This document shows positions 53,523 through 61,422 of a DNA stretch of 64,000 nt, piece after piece (the first letter of the stretch is position 1; every line of letters starts with the position of its first letter). Position numbers and translations under genes: made by a program. The notes under the pieces are model-generated. The model was not told the DNA's origin. It made no database searches and saw only the letters and a list, made by a program, of their open reading frames with translations. This stretch comes from JBKHXF01 sp046566145 (lineage in GTDB: Bacteria > Actinomycetota > Nitriliruptoria > Nitriliruptorales > Nitriliruptoraceae): assembly GCA_046566145.1 (NCBI GenBank), contig JBKHXF010000022.1:62001-126000 (forward strand). The letters are read 5' to 3'.

Positions 53523-54143
53523 GTGTCGGTCACGAGCGACGTCGACGAGCTGCGGTGGGAGACCCCCACCGGGTGGGCCGACGCCGTGCTCGTCGACGAG
53601 GTGGCCCTGCTCGACGACCACGCGCACCTCGAGCGTGAGGCCGCCCGCAACGCGCTCAACCTGATGACCCGGGTGCCGCGCGGGGTGGACCCGGGACGCT
53701 GGACCGCGAGGCTCAACGGTGTGGCGCGCGACGAGGTGGCCCACCTCGGCACCGTCCTGACGGAGCTCGCCGACCGAGGTGCCCAGCTGTCCGTCGGGCA
53801 CGCGAACCCGTACGCCCGGGGGCTGCGCGAGCTCGTCCGGCGGGGGGACGCCGTCGGGGAGCTCGTCGACCGGCTGCTGGTCTCCGCGCTCATCGAGCTG
53901 CGCTCGTGCGAGCGCTTCCGGCTGCTCGGCGCGACCGGCCACGAGCTCGCCCCGCTGTACGCCCGGTTGGAGGCGTCGGAGGCGGGTCACCACCGGCTGT
54001 TCGTGCAGCTCGCGGCACAGGCCGACGACGATGCCCGGGTGGCGGCCCGCTGGGGGGAGCTGCTCGACGCCGAGGCGGAGGTCGCCCGGGCGCAGCCGCC
54101 AGGCCCTCGGCTGCACAGCGGGGTCGGACCGGCCGTCCGGTAG
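53523..54143 (+). CDS. miaE: MiaE-like tRNA-modifying di-iron hydroxylase
   Basis: 206 residues from GTG 53523; GGGAGGAG lies 9 bases upstream. The four-helix bundle carries the di-iron ligands: 'LLDDHAHLEREAARNALNL' (E..H region), 'RDEVAHLGTVL' (E-x2-H), 'ALIELRSCERFRLL' and 'LEASEAGHHRLF' (E-x2-H). MiaE hydroxylates ms2io6A-type bases next to the anticodon. The pairing with serS fits a tRNA-related role. The rest of the bundle is less conserved, so the exact base is inference. Confidence 0.82.
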   Translation: MSVTSDVDELRWETPTGWADAVLVDEVALLDDHAHLEREAARNALNLMTRVPRGVDPGRWTARLNGVARDEVAHLGTVLTELADRGAQLSVGHANPYARGLRELVRRGDAVGELVDRLLVSALIELRSCERFRLLGATGHELAPLYARLEASEAGHHRLFVQLAAQADDDARVAARWGELLDAEAEVARAQPPGPRLHSGVGPAVR

Positions 54144-54146
54144 CGT
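54141..54146 (+). promoter_or_regulatory. -10-like TAGCGT giving a leaderless serS
   Basis: TAGCGT overlaps the stop codon of the MiaE-like gene and ends 8 bases before the serS ATG, the spacing expected for a leaderless transcript. No Shine-Dalgarno sequence precedes that ATG. Confidence 0.5.
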
Positions 54147-54154
54147 CGCGCGCC

Positions 54155-55423
54155 ATGATCGACCTGACGCTGCTCCGCGAGGACCCCGACCGTGTCGCCG
54201 CCGCCCTGGCGCGCCGCGGTCTCACCCGTGACGACGTGGACCGCCTGGTGGAGCTCGACGTCCGCCGGCGCGAGCTCGTCCTGGCCGTGGACACGGCGCG
54301 GGCCGAGCAGAACACGGCGTCGAAGGCGATCGGCGCCGCGACCCCGGACGACCGGCCGACGCTGATCGAGCGTGCCTCGCAGCTCAAGGCCCGCACGGCC
54401 GAGCTCGAGGGCGAGCTGGAGACCGCCGGCGCGGAGCTCGACCGGGCGCTCGCCGGCGTGCCGAACCTGCCGCACCCCGACGCGCCCGACGGCGACGAGG
54501 GCGACGGCGTCGTCCTGCGCACCGTGGGCGAGCGGCCGACGTTCGACTTCGAGCCGCGGGACCACGTCGAGCTGCTCGAGGGCCGCGACGCCCTCGACCT
54601 CGCCCGCGGCGCGAAGGTCTCCGGCGCCCGCTTCGCCTTCCTCAAGGGCGACGCCGCACTGCTGGAGCTCGCGCTGGTGCGCTACGCCATCGAGGTGGCC
54701 GGTCGGCACGGCCACGTCCCGGTGCTGCCCCCGGTGCTGGTGCGCGAGGCGGCGATGTACGGCACCGGGTTCCTGCCGACCGACGAGCAGCAGATCTTCC
54801 GCACGGACGACCGCGACGACCTGTACCTCGTCGGCACCGCAGAGGTCCCGATCGCCGGGATGCACCTCGACGAGATCCTCGACCCCGCCGACCTGCCGTT
54901 GCGCTACGTGGGGTTCTCGACCTGCTTCCGGCGGGAGGCCGGCTCGGCCGGGCGCGACACCCGTGGCATCTTCCGGGTGCACCAGTTCGACAAGGTCGAG
55001 CTGTTCAGCTTCGTGGCCCCCGACCGCTCCGACGAGGAGCACGAGCGCATCCTCGCGGTCGAGGAGGAGATCCTCGGCGGCCTCGGGCTGCACTACCAGG
55101 TGGTCGACATCCCGGTCGGCGACCTCGGCGCGTCCGCGGCTCGCAAGTTCGACATCGAGGGCTGGCTGCCGGGTCAGGAGGCATTCCGGGAGCTGACCTC
55201 CTGCTCGAACACCACCGACTACCAGGCGCGTCGCCTGCGGTGCCGGATCGACAACCCCGACGGGGCGAACCCGTTGGTGCACACCCTCAACGGCACGGCG
55301 CTCGCCGTCCCGCGCACGATCATCGCCGTGGTCGAGACCCACCAGCAGGCGGACGGCTCGGTCGCCGTGCCGCCGGCGCTGCAACCCCACCTCGGCCGGG
55401 AGGTACTGCTCCCCGCCGGTTAG
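54155..55423 (+). CDS. serS: Seryl-tRNA synthetase
   Basis: 422 residues. The N-terminal coiled-coil arm that reads the long variable arm of tRNA-Ser (about 25-110) starts 'DLTLLREDPDRVAAALARRG'. The class II core has motif 2 'FSTCFRREAGSAGRDTRGIFRVHQF' and motif 3 'NGTALAVPRTIIAVVETHQ', with 'FRELTSCSNTTDYQARRLR'. It is followed 15 bases later by a tRNA-Ser gene, and a second tRNA-Ser lies 5 kb downstream. Confidence 0.98.
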   Translation: MIDLTLLREDPDRVAAALARRGLTRDDVDRLVELDVRRRELVLAVDTARAEQNTASKAIGAATPDDRPTLIERASQLKARTAELEGELETAGAELDRALAGVPNLPHPDAPDGDEGDGVVLRTVGERPTFDFEPRDHVELLEGRDALDLARGAKVSGARFAFLKGDAALLELALVRYAIEVAGRHGHVPVLPPVLVREAAMYGTGFLPTDEQQIFRTDDRDDLYLVGTAEVPIAGMHLDEILDPADLPLRYVGFSTCFRREAGSAGRDTRGIFRVHQFDKVELFSFVAPDRSDEEHERILAVEEEILGGLGLHYQVVDIPVGDLGASAARKFDIEGWLPGQEAFRELTSCSNTTDYQARRLRCRIDNPDGANPLVHTLNGTALAVPRTIIAVVETHQQADGSVAVPPALQPHLGREVLLPAG

Positions 55424-55426
55424 CCT
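55421..55426 (+). promoter_or_regulatory. -10-like TAGCCT upstream of tRNA-Ser
   Basis: TAGCCT overlaps the serS stop codon and ends 12 bases before the tRNA, a distance suited to a direct tRNA promoter. Confidence 0.45.
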
Positions 55427-55438
55427 TCCCCGTACCCC

Positions 55439-55527
55439 GGAGGGTTGGCCGAGCGGACGAAGGCAACGGTCTTGAAAACCGTCGGGCGGGGTGACCCGTC
55501 CCGTGGGTTCGAATCCCACACCCTCCG
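55439..55527 (+). tRNA. tRNA-Ser(UGA)
   Basis: 89 bases. The 7-bp acceptor stem GGAGGGT/ACCCTCC, the anticodon stem ACGGT with loop CTTGAAA (anticodon TGA), the long variable arm and the T-loop GTTCGAATC are all present. CCA is not encoded. It lies directly after serS. Confidence 0.97.
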
Positions 55528-55533
55528 CTCCCG

Positions 55534-55561
55534 CCCCTCCGCCGCGCCCCGGTCGGAGGGG
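55534..55561 (+). terminator. Hairpin after tRNA-Ser(UGA)
   Basis: CCCCTCCG and CGGAGGGG form an 8-bp stem with a 12-base loop, starting 7 bases after the tRNA. Confidence 0.6.
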
Positions 55562-55751
55562 TGGCCTGCGACCTGACGAGCGCGCCGGCTGGCGGTGGTC
55601 CGCGCACGGGTGTGCGCGCAACGGGACGGGACGGCGCAACACGCGCGCGAACGCACGGATGCGGGGCACAGTGGACCGTCGCGCCCTGCAGCGCGTCGCG
55701 TGCCGGCCGACGGGGACGCGCGACGTGACCGGGCGTGGGGAAAGGGGTGCC

Positions 55752-57503
55752 GTGGAGGCCAGCCGATGGCATCCGATCGACGCCGGCCGTGCCTGGACGA
55801 CGGCCGGCTGGCTGGTCGTCGCGGTCGTCGGGATCCTGGGGCTCGACACGGTCCTGCGGGGGGTCCGTGCCCCCGGGCCGTGGATCCTCGAGGCGGTCGC
55901 GCTGCTGCTCGCGCTCGTCGCCCTCGTGCTGGGGCGTCGCGGTGTGCCCACGACGACCCTCGGGACGGTCCTGCTGTACTCGTGGGCGGTCCTCGGCGGG
56001 CTGGCGTTCGTGCTGTGGGTCGGCCTCGGCGGTGGGTCGCTCCTGCGCGCAGGGCCGGCCCTCGCGCTCGGGCTGGTCGCTGCTGGCAGCGCATTCCCCC
56101 GCCGTGGCCTCGCCGCGGTGACCGCCGTGCTCGCGGCCGCCGGGCTGGCCGCGAGCGCGGTCAGCCCCGACGTCGGACCTCCGGAGGCGCTGCTGCTGGT
56201 CACGGCGCTGCTGCTGCTCGGGTGGCTCTGCGACGTCCTCGCCGGACACCTCCGACGTTCCACATGGGCACAGGCGGCCGCCCGCGACGAGGCCGAGCGC
56301 ACCTCGCGGGTCCTCGCCGCCGTCGGGCGCGCCGCGACGCTCGACCGCCGCGCCGCTCTGCAGGCGATCGTCGACGCGACGCTCGAGCTCGGTGGGACGA
56401 GCGCTGCGGTCGAGCTCGTCCGCGGCGGGGTGCGGTCGGCGGACGTCGCGGTCGGGTGCCGCCCGGTGCCCGTGCGCGCCGAGGCGGGCGTGCCGGGACG
56501 AGCGTTCGTCACGGGTGAGGTCGCCGTGGGGCCGGTCGACCCCTCGGCCGGGTGGGGCGCCACGGAGCAGCAGGCGGCGGTCCCGATCCACGTGGACGGG
56601 CAACCCGTCGGTGTCCTGGTGGTCGGCTGGTCCGGGACGAGCGCGCCGGCCGGCGTCGTCGAGCTCCTGCCCGTGCTGGCCAGCCACGCCGGCGGTGCGC
56701 TGGCCGCCGCACGGCAGCTCGCCGACGAGCAGGAGCTGGTGCAGCGGCTCCGCGAGCTCGACACGATGCAGCGCACCTTCGTCACGAGCGTCAGCCACGA
56801 GCTGCGCACCCCGCTGTCGGTCGTCCAGGGGTTCGCCGAGACGCTGCGGCTGCGCGGCGCCGAGCTGCCGGCCCCCGCGGTCGAGGACATGGTCGTGCGG
56901 CTCAGCTCCAACGCCGACCGGCTCGCGGCGATGCTCGGTGGCCTGCTGGACTTCACGCGGTTCGGTGCCGGCGACCTCCGTCTGGTCCCCGAGGACCTCG
57001 ACGTCGCCCTCCTGGTCCGCGCGGTGCTCGTGCGCCTCGAACCGGTGCTGGGCACGCACCACGTCCAGCTCGAGCTCGAGGAGGATGCCCGCGTCCGCGC
57101 GGACGGGGCCCTGCTCGAGCACGTCCTCGAGAACCTGGTCGGCAACGCGCTGAAGCACACCCCGGCCGGCACGCTCGTGACCGTCTCCGTCCGGCGCGGT
57201 GTCGACGAGGTCGAGGTCACGGTCGCGGACGACGGGCCCGGTGTGCCGCCGGCCGAGCTCCCGCGGCTGGTCGACGCCGGCTTCCGCGGCTCCAGCGCCG
57301 CCGAGGGCCGCGTCGAGGGTTCCGGACTCGGGTTGAGCCTCGCGACGCGGATCCTGCGCGCGCACGGCTCGCGGCTCGAGGTCTCGTCGACGGTCGACGT
57401 CGGCACGACCTTCCGCTTCGCGCTGCCCTGCCTGCGTCCGGGTGCCGAGGTCCTCGCCGGCGACGGTGCGGGCCTGCAGCCGGAGCGCGGGGGACGCCGG
57501 TGA
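55752..57503 (+). CDS. GAF-type sensor histidine kinase 1
   Basis: 583 residues from GTG 55752 with GGGGAAAGGGG upstream. Six or so transmembrane helices fill the first ~165 residues. A GAF-like domain spans about 185-320 ('ALQAIVDATLELGGTSAAVELV'...'VDGQPVGVLVVGW'). The HisKA phospho-acceptor is in 'SVSHELRTPLSVVQGF', and the ATPase has 'LENLVGNALKHTPAG' (N box), 'VADDGPGVP' and 'GSGLGLSLA'. No response regulator is adjacent. Its last codon overlaps the second kinase (GTGA), so the two kinases are made together. Confidence 0.92.
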   Translation: MEASRWHPIDAGRAWTTAGWLVVAVVGILGLDTVLRGVRAPGPWILEAVALLLALVALVLGRRGVPTTTLGTVLLYSWAVLGGLAFVLWVGLGGGSLLRAGPALALGLVAAGSAFPRRGLAAVTAVLAAAGLAASAVSPDVGPPEALLLVTALLLLGWLCDVLAGHLRRSTWAQAAARDEAERTSRVLAAVGRAATLDRRAALQAIVDATLELGGTSAAVELVRGGVRSADVAVGCRPVPVRAEAGVPGRAFVTGEVAVGPVDPSAGWGATEQQAAVPIHVDGQPVGVLVVGWSGTSAPAGVVELLPVLASHAGGALAAARQLADEQELVQRLRELDTMQRTFVTSVSHELRTPLSVVQGFAETLRLRGAELPAPAVEDMVVRLSSNADRLAAMLGGLLDFTRFGAGDLRLVPEDLDVALLVRAVLVRLEPVLGTHHVQLELEEDARVRADGALLEHVLENLVGNALKHTPAGTLVTVSVRRGVDEVEVTVADDGPGVPPAELPRLVDAGFRGSSAAEGRVEGSGLGLSLATRILRAHGSRLEVSSTVDVGTTFRFALPCLRPGAEVLAGDGAGLQPERGGRR

Positions 57504-59329
57504 GCGCCGTCCGGATCCCGCGCGCCGTCGGGTTCGTGCCGCCGGACCTGCCCAGGCTCGTCTCCGTGACCCGCCGCAGCGTCCTCGTGCAGGCGGGCGT
57601 GGCCGCCGTCTACGTCCTGGCCGTCGGCCCGCGCGACGCGCCATCCCCCGGGACCTGGCTCGTGCTCGGCGTCGGCCTGCTCCTCGCGCTCGCGCTCCAG
57701 CCCTGGCGACCGCCGGACGAGGTGCGGTTGCCCTGGTGGGCCGTCTACCTCTGGTTCACGGTCGCGTTCGTCGCCATGGCCGTGTGGCTCGGGGGCGCCG
57801 CGCCGGGCCCCCCGCTGCTGTGGGTGGTGCTCTGGTCGCTGGTCGCGGTGAACGTCGGGTTCGCGCTGCCACCGGCCGGGCGGGTCGTGTGCGACGCCCA
57901 GGCGCTCCTGGCGCTGGTGGCCGGCCTCCTGCTGCGGGGCGCGCCGGCGGGGGACGTCCTGCTGGCCAGCGGCTGGTTCGTGCTCACCGTCGTGCTCGTC
58001 GCTCGGCAGGCCGCGGCCGAGCGCGTGGCGGCTGACGCGGCCGGCGAGGCACGACACCAGGCCGAGGTGCGGGTGCACCTGCTCGCCGGCCTCGCCCGGG
58101 TCAACCAGCTCGACGTCGTGACTGCGGCGGACGCCGCGGTCACGACCATGCTCGAGCTGGGGTTCCGGATGGCGCTCGTCGGGCGGGTCGACGAGGACGC
58201 GGGCACGATGCAGGCGCTCTCGGCGATCGGCTTCGAGGACGTCACCTTCCTCGGGGAGGTCCTGGACATCGGTGACGGGCTCGCGGGTGAGGCGATCGCC
58301 GCCCGGGCCCTGGTGAGCGTGCCGGACTACGCGTCCTACCCCCGGCGCCTGCCGGGTCGCACGGGCCTCGGCGCGACCGTCGCCGTGCCGGTCCTCGTGG
58401 AGGGCCGGGTCGTCGCCTGCGTCCACGGGGCGCGCGCGGAGGTGGGGGAGATCCCCGCCTCCCAGCTCGAGGTCATCGAGGTGCTGGCCGTCCAGCTCGC
58501 CCGTGTCTTCGCGATGGCCGACCGGTACGACCGGGAGCGCGAGCTCGCCGCCGAGCTGGCGGAGCTCGACCGGATGAAGCGCCGGTTCATCACCAGCGTG
58601 TCGCACGAGCTGCGGACGCCGATGACCCTGCTGCAGGGCTTCGGGGAGACGCTGCGTCGACACGGATCCCGGCTGTCGGTCGAGGAGCGGATGCTCGTGC
58701 TCGAGCGGCTGCTCGCGAACGGGGCGCGCCTCGACCGGCTCATCACGTCGCTGCTGGACCTCTCCCGCGTCGAGGGTGGGCACCTCGAGGTGCGGCCCGA
58801 GGCCGTGCTGCTGGAGCCGCTGGTCCGCGAGGTGCTGGCCGGCCTCGACCCGCTGGCGGACGGCCACCGCGTCCGGCTCGACCTGCGGGCGTCCCTCGTC
58901 GACGCCGACCCCGTCCTCGTCGGCCACGTGCTGCGCCACCTCGTCGGCAACGCCATGATGCACACCCCGGCGGGGACGCTCGTGGTGGTGTCGTCGCGAC
59001 GGGTCGGGGACGAGGTCCGGATCGAGGTCGTGGACGACGGTCCCGGCATCCCGCCGGAGCGGCTCGCCCACGTCGCCGAGCGGTTCTACCGCGCGGCACC
59101 GGTGGCCGACCAGCGGGGCGGTCTCGGGATCGGGCTCGCGCTCGTCCGGGCGATCCTGGAGGCCCACGGCAGCCACCTGCAGCTCACCGCCGCGGCCGAC
59201 CCCGACGGGGCCGGTGGACCAGGCTCGGCCCGGTCCCCCGGGCTGCGGGCGTGGTTCAGCCTGCCGGCTCCGACCGGCGAGCCGGCGGACCGTCCTCACG
59301 TGGCCACTGGCGTTCGATCTCGGCGTTGA
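57500..59329 (+). CDS. GAF-type sensor histidine kinase 2
   Basis: 609 residues. Membrane helices fill about 30-170. A GAF domain follows ('AAVTTMLELGFRMALVGRVDEDAGTMQAL'...'RTGLGATVAVPVLVEGRVVACVHGAR'). The HisKA motif is 'SVSHELRTPMTLLQGF' and the ATPase has 'VLRHLVGNAMMHTPAG', 'VDDGPGIP' and 'GGLGIGLALVRAI'. It shares layout with kinase 1 but differs in detail, suggesting an old duplication and divergence. Its 3' end overlaps the convergent BrkB gene by 74 bases, which is unusual in this window. Confidence 0.92.
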   Translation: MSAVRIPRAVGFVPPDLPRLVSVTRRSVLVQAGVAAVYVLAVGPRDAPSPGTWLVLGVGLLLALALQPWRPPDEVRLPWWAVYLWFTVAFVAMAVWLGGAAPGPPLLWVVLWSLVAVNVGFALPPAGRVVCDAQALLALVAGLLLRGAPAGDVLLASGWFVLTVVLVARQAAAERVAADAAGEARHQAEVRVHLLAGLARVNQLDVVTAADAAVTTMLELGFRMALVGRVDEDAGTMQALSAIGFEDVTFLGEVLDIGDGLAGEAIAARALVSVPDYASYPRRLPGRTGLGATVAVPVLVEGRVVACVHGARAEVGEIPASQLEVIEVLAVQLARVFAMADRYDRERELAAELAELDRMKRRFITSVSHELRTPMTLLQGFGETLRRHGSRLSVEERMLVLERLLANGARLDRLITSLLDLSRVEGGHLEVRPEAVLLEPLVREVLAGLDPLADGHRVRLDLRASLVDADPVLVGHVLRHLVGNAMMHTPAGTLVVVSSRRVGDEVRIEVVDDGPGIPPERLAHVAERFYRAAPVADQRGGLGIGLALVRAILEAHGSHLQLTAAADPDGAGGPGSARSPGLRAWFSLPAPTGEPADRPHVATGVRSRR

Positions 59330-60176
59330 GCTCGGCGCCGAGCAGGACGGCGAAGGCGGTCACGTACAGCCACAGCAGCAGGACGAGGGGGCCGGCGATC
59401 GGGTCGTAGATCTCGCGACCATCGATGGCCCGGGCGCTGTAGACGCGCAGCGCGGCGCTGCCGAGGAACCAGACCACGACGGCCAGGACGGCGCCGGGGA
59501 GGTCCCGCCGCCACGGGGTCGACCACGGTGCGCCCACGTGGTAGACGACGGCGAGGAGCCCCACCAGCACCAGTCCGAGACCCGGGACGTACAGCCGCCG
59601 CCACAGCTCCGCGGCCAGGTCCGGTGCTCCGAGGGTGCGCAGGACCTGCTCGCCGATGTCGGGGCCCGCCAGCAGCAGCGGGATCACCAGCGGGACGAGG
59701 ACGATGCCGCCGAGCGTCAGCCCGATGCCCCACACCCGTTGCTGCCAGCCGGCGCGGGTCTCCTCGAGGTCGTAGGCGATGGAGATGGCGACGAGCACCA
59801 CCCGGACGGCGCGTGAGGCGGAGAGCACCGTGAGCGCGAACGCGATGACGGCGAGCCCCGTCCGCCCGTCCGCGGTCAGCGCCGCGAGGATCGGGCGGAC
59901 GACCTCCTCGATCGACTCCGGCGAGAGGACGCTCGTGGCGAGGCGCTCGACGGCCGTCGTGAACCGGGCCGCCCAGCGTCCGGGGAGCAGCCCGAGGGTC
60001 GCGACCACGGTCAGCAGCAGTGGGGGGAGCGACAGCAGCGAGAAGAAGGCGACCTCGGCCGCGAGCCCCGGGACCCGGTCGGCGACGGTGTCGTCCACGG
60101 TCCGCACGGCGAGCTCCACCCCCGGCCGGATGCGGGAGGGGGCGGCGTCGATGAGGCGGCGGGAGACGGGGTGCAC
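59256..60176 (-). CDS. YihY/BrkB-family membrane protein
   Basis: 306 residues from GTG 60176, with -10-like TACCCT just 7 bases upstream. Six transmembrane helices alternate with loops. 'VADRVPGLAAEVAFFSLLSLPPLLLTVVATLG' and 'LVLLLWLYVTAFAVLLGAELNAEIERQW' are the family marks. The YihY/BrkB group is often called a putative transporter or virulence factor, but its function is not established. It ends within the coding region of sensor kinase 2 on the other strand. Confidence 0.9.
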   Translation of the reverse strand: MHPVSRRLIDAAPSRIRPGVELAVRTVDDTVADRVPGLAAEVAFFSLLSLPPLLLTVVATLGLLPGRWAARFTTAVERLATSVLSPESIEEVVRPILAALTADGRTGLAVIAFALTVLSASRAVRVVLVAISIAYDLEETRAGWQQRVWGIGLTLGGIVLVPLVIPLLLAGPDIGEQVLRTLGAPDLAAELWRRLYVPGLGLVLVGLLAVVYHVGAPWSTPWRRDLPGAVLAVVVWFLGSAALRVYSARAIDGREIYDPIAGPLVLLLWLYVTAFAVLLGAELNAEIERQWPREDGPPARRSEPAG

Positions 60177-60183
60177 GCGGGTC

Positions 60184-60189
60184 AGGGTA
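60184..60189 (-). promoter_or_regulatory. -10-like TACCCT giving a leaderless BrkB gene
   Basis: Read on the minus strand, TACCCT ends 7 bases before the GTG at 60176 and no Shine-Dalgarno sequence lies between. Confidence 0.5.
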
Positions 60190-60266
60190 GGAGCCTCCTC
60201 GGGCGGCCCGGCGCGCCGGCCGCCCGCCGCGCCCGTGCGGGGTGGTCGGTGCGCGAGCGGGGTTGG

Positions 60267-60272
60267 TACGCT
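60267..60272 (+). promoter_or_regulatory. -10-like TACGCT upstream of tRNA-Ser(GCU)
   Basis: TACGCT lies 41 bases before the tRNA and fits the TAnnnT pattern. Confidence 0.4.
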
Positions 60273-60313
60273 CCGCGGCCGCGGACGCCGGGCTCCCACG
60301 GCTCGTCGGACCG

Positions 60314-60404
60314 GGAGGCATCGCCTAGTCTGGTCTATGGCGCGGGATTGCTAATCCCGTTGGGTCGGTTACGGCCCTCGAGGGTTCGAATCCCTCTGCC
60401 TCCG
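60314..60404 (+). tRNA. tRNA-Ser(GCU)
   Basis: 91 bases. Acceptor GGAGGCA/TGCCTCC, anticodon stem GGGAT with loop TGCTA (anticodon GCT), a long variable arm and the T-loop GTTCGAATC identify tRNA-Ser. CCA is not encoded. It is the second tRNA-Ser within 5 kb of serS and probably shares a transcript with the tRNA-Arg 22 bases downstream. Confidence 0.96.
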
Positions 60405-60426
60405 CAGCACGACAACTTCACCGCCT

Positions 60427-60503
60427 GCGCTGGTAGCTCAGCTGGATAGAGCATCTGACTACGGATCAGAAGGCCGGGGGTTCGAATCCCTCCCAGCGCG
60501 CCA
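60427..60503 (+). tRNA. tRNA-Arg(ACG)
   Basis: 77 bases including an encoded CCA. Acceptor GCGCTGG/CCAGCGC, the D-arm AGCTCAGCTGGATAGAGC, anticodon loop CTACGGA (anticodon ACG, read after A-to-I editing) and T-loop GTTCGAATC are clear. It follows tRNA-Ser(GCU) by 22 bases. Confidence 0.97.
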
Positions 60504-60532
60504 CACGACCCCCGCCCCGGCGGGGGTCGTGT
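60503..60532 (+). terminator. Strong hairpin after tRNA-Arg
   Basis: ACACGACCCCCGCC and its exact complement form a 14-bp dyad with only two bases between, beginning at the end of the tRNA. In RNA the loop would open to about four bases. Confidence 0.85.
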
Positions 60533-60697
60533 CGTCGGTGGGCCTGCACGCCCTGCGCCGCGGCGTCGAGGGGGTCGCTCGCGCTCATCGCCGTCTCACA
60601 CACCGTCCGTACCGTTCTCGGCGGTGAGGTGCACGCGGGGTCCACGACAGGCGGGTCGTGGGCCCCGCTCCTCTTCTCCCCGGTCCTGTCCGGACAC

Positions 60698-60720
60698 CCG
60701 CGGTCGTCGCCCGACCGCGG
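60698..60720 (-). terminator. Hairpin after the OmpR-type regulator
   Basis: CCGCGGTCG and CGACCGCGG form a 9-bp stem with a 5-base loop, 9 bases beyond the stop of the minus-strand regulator. Confidence 0.7.
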
Positions 60721-60729
60721 CGCGCGACC

Positions 60730-61404
60730 TCAGCCGTCGCTGCGGTAGCGGTACCCGACCCCCCGGACCGTCTCGATCGAGGCGCGGTCGAACGGGCGGT
60801 CGAGCTTGTTGCGCAGGTAGCGGATGTACACGGCGACGACGTTCGACCGGGCGTCGTAGGCGAAGTCCCACGCGTGTTCGAGGACCTGCTCCGTGGTCAC
60901 GACCTGGCCGGCCCGCTCCATCAGCAGGCGAAGGACGGCGAACTCCTTGGCCGTGAGCTCGATCTCCCGTCCGCCGCGCCGGACGGTGTGGGTCGCCGGG
61001 TCGAGGGCCGTGTCGCCCACCTGGGTCACGGGTGCGCGGGCGATCTCGCCGCGGCGCGACAGCGCGCGTACCCGGGCGAGCACCTCCTTCATCGCGAACG
61101 GCTTCGGGACGTAGTCGTCCGCCCCGGCGTCGAGCCCCTCGACCCGATCGTCGATCGCGTCGCGGCCCGTCAGCAGCAGGATCGGGGTCCGGTTGCCCTC
61201 CGCCCGGAGCCGTCGGCACACCTCGAGCCCGTTCGGGGCGGGGATGTTCACGTCGAGCACGATGACGTCGAAGGGGAACTCGTTGGCGAACCAGAGCGCG
61301 TCGACCCCGTCGTTCGCGGTGTCGACCGCGAAGCCCGCACCGCGGAGCGCGCGCCCGACGAGGTCGGCCACGCGCTCGTCGTCCTCCACCACGAGCACTC
61401 GCAT
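60730..61404 (-). CDS. OmpR/PhoB-family response regulator
   Basis: 224 residues. The receiver has acidic residues in 'VLVVEDDERVADLV', phospho-acceptor Asp51 in 'DVIVLDVNIPAPNG' and Lys101 in 'DDYVPKPF'. The winged helix reads 'ELTAKEFAVLRLLMERAGQVVTTEQVLEHAWDFAYDARSNVVAVYIRYLRNKLDRPF'. TAGCAT lies 7 bases before the ATG, suggesting a leaderless mRNA. No ordinary kinase gene is adjacent; one of the tandem kinases about 2 kb away could be its partner. Confidence 0.95.
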   Translation of the reverse strand: MRVLVVEDDERVADLVGRALRGAGFAVDTANDGVDALWFANEFPFDVIVLDVNIPAPNGLEVCRRLRAEGNRTPILLLTGRDAIDDRVEGLDAGADDYVPKPFAMKEVLARVRALSRRGEIARAPVTQVGDTALDPATHTVRRGGREIELTAKEFAVLRLLMERAGQVVTTEQVLEHAWDFAYDARSNVVAVYIRYLRNKLDRPFDRASIETVRGVGYRYRSDG

Positions 61405-61411
61405 GGCCGCG

Positions 61412-61417
61412 ATGCTA
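61412..61417 (-). promoter_or_regulatory. -10-like TAGCAT giving a leaderless regulator
   Basis: Read on the minus strand, TAGCAT ends 7 bases before the ATG at 61404, the spacing of a leaderless transcript. Confidence 0.5.
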
Positions 61418-61422
61418 CGTGC

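Noticed and set aside
53987..59299. 1770-codon minus-strand frame opposite serS and the kinases
   Set aside because: It is antisense to well-conserved genes and a tRNA and has no domain of its own.
60533..60729. Possible small RNA after the tRNA genes
   Set aside because: Only terminator-type hairpins are visible and no SRP RNA, tmRNA or other known RNA pattern fits.
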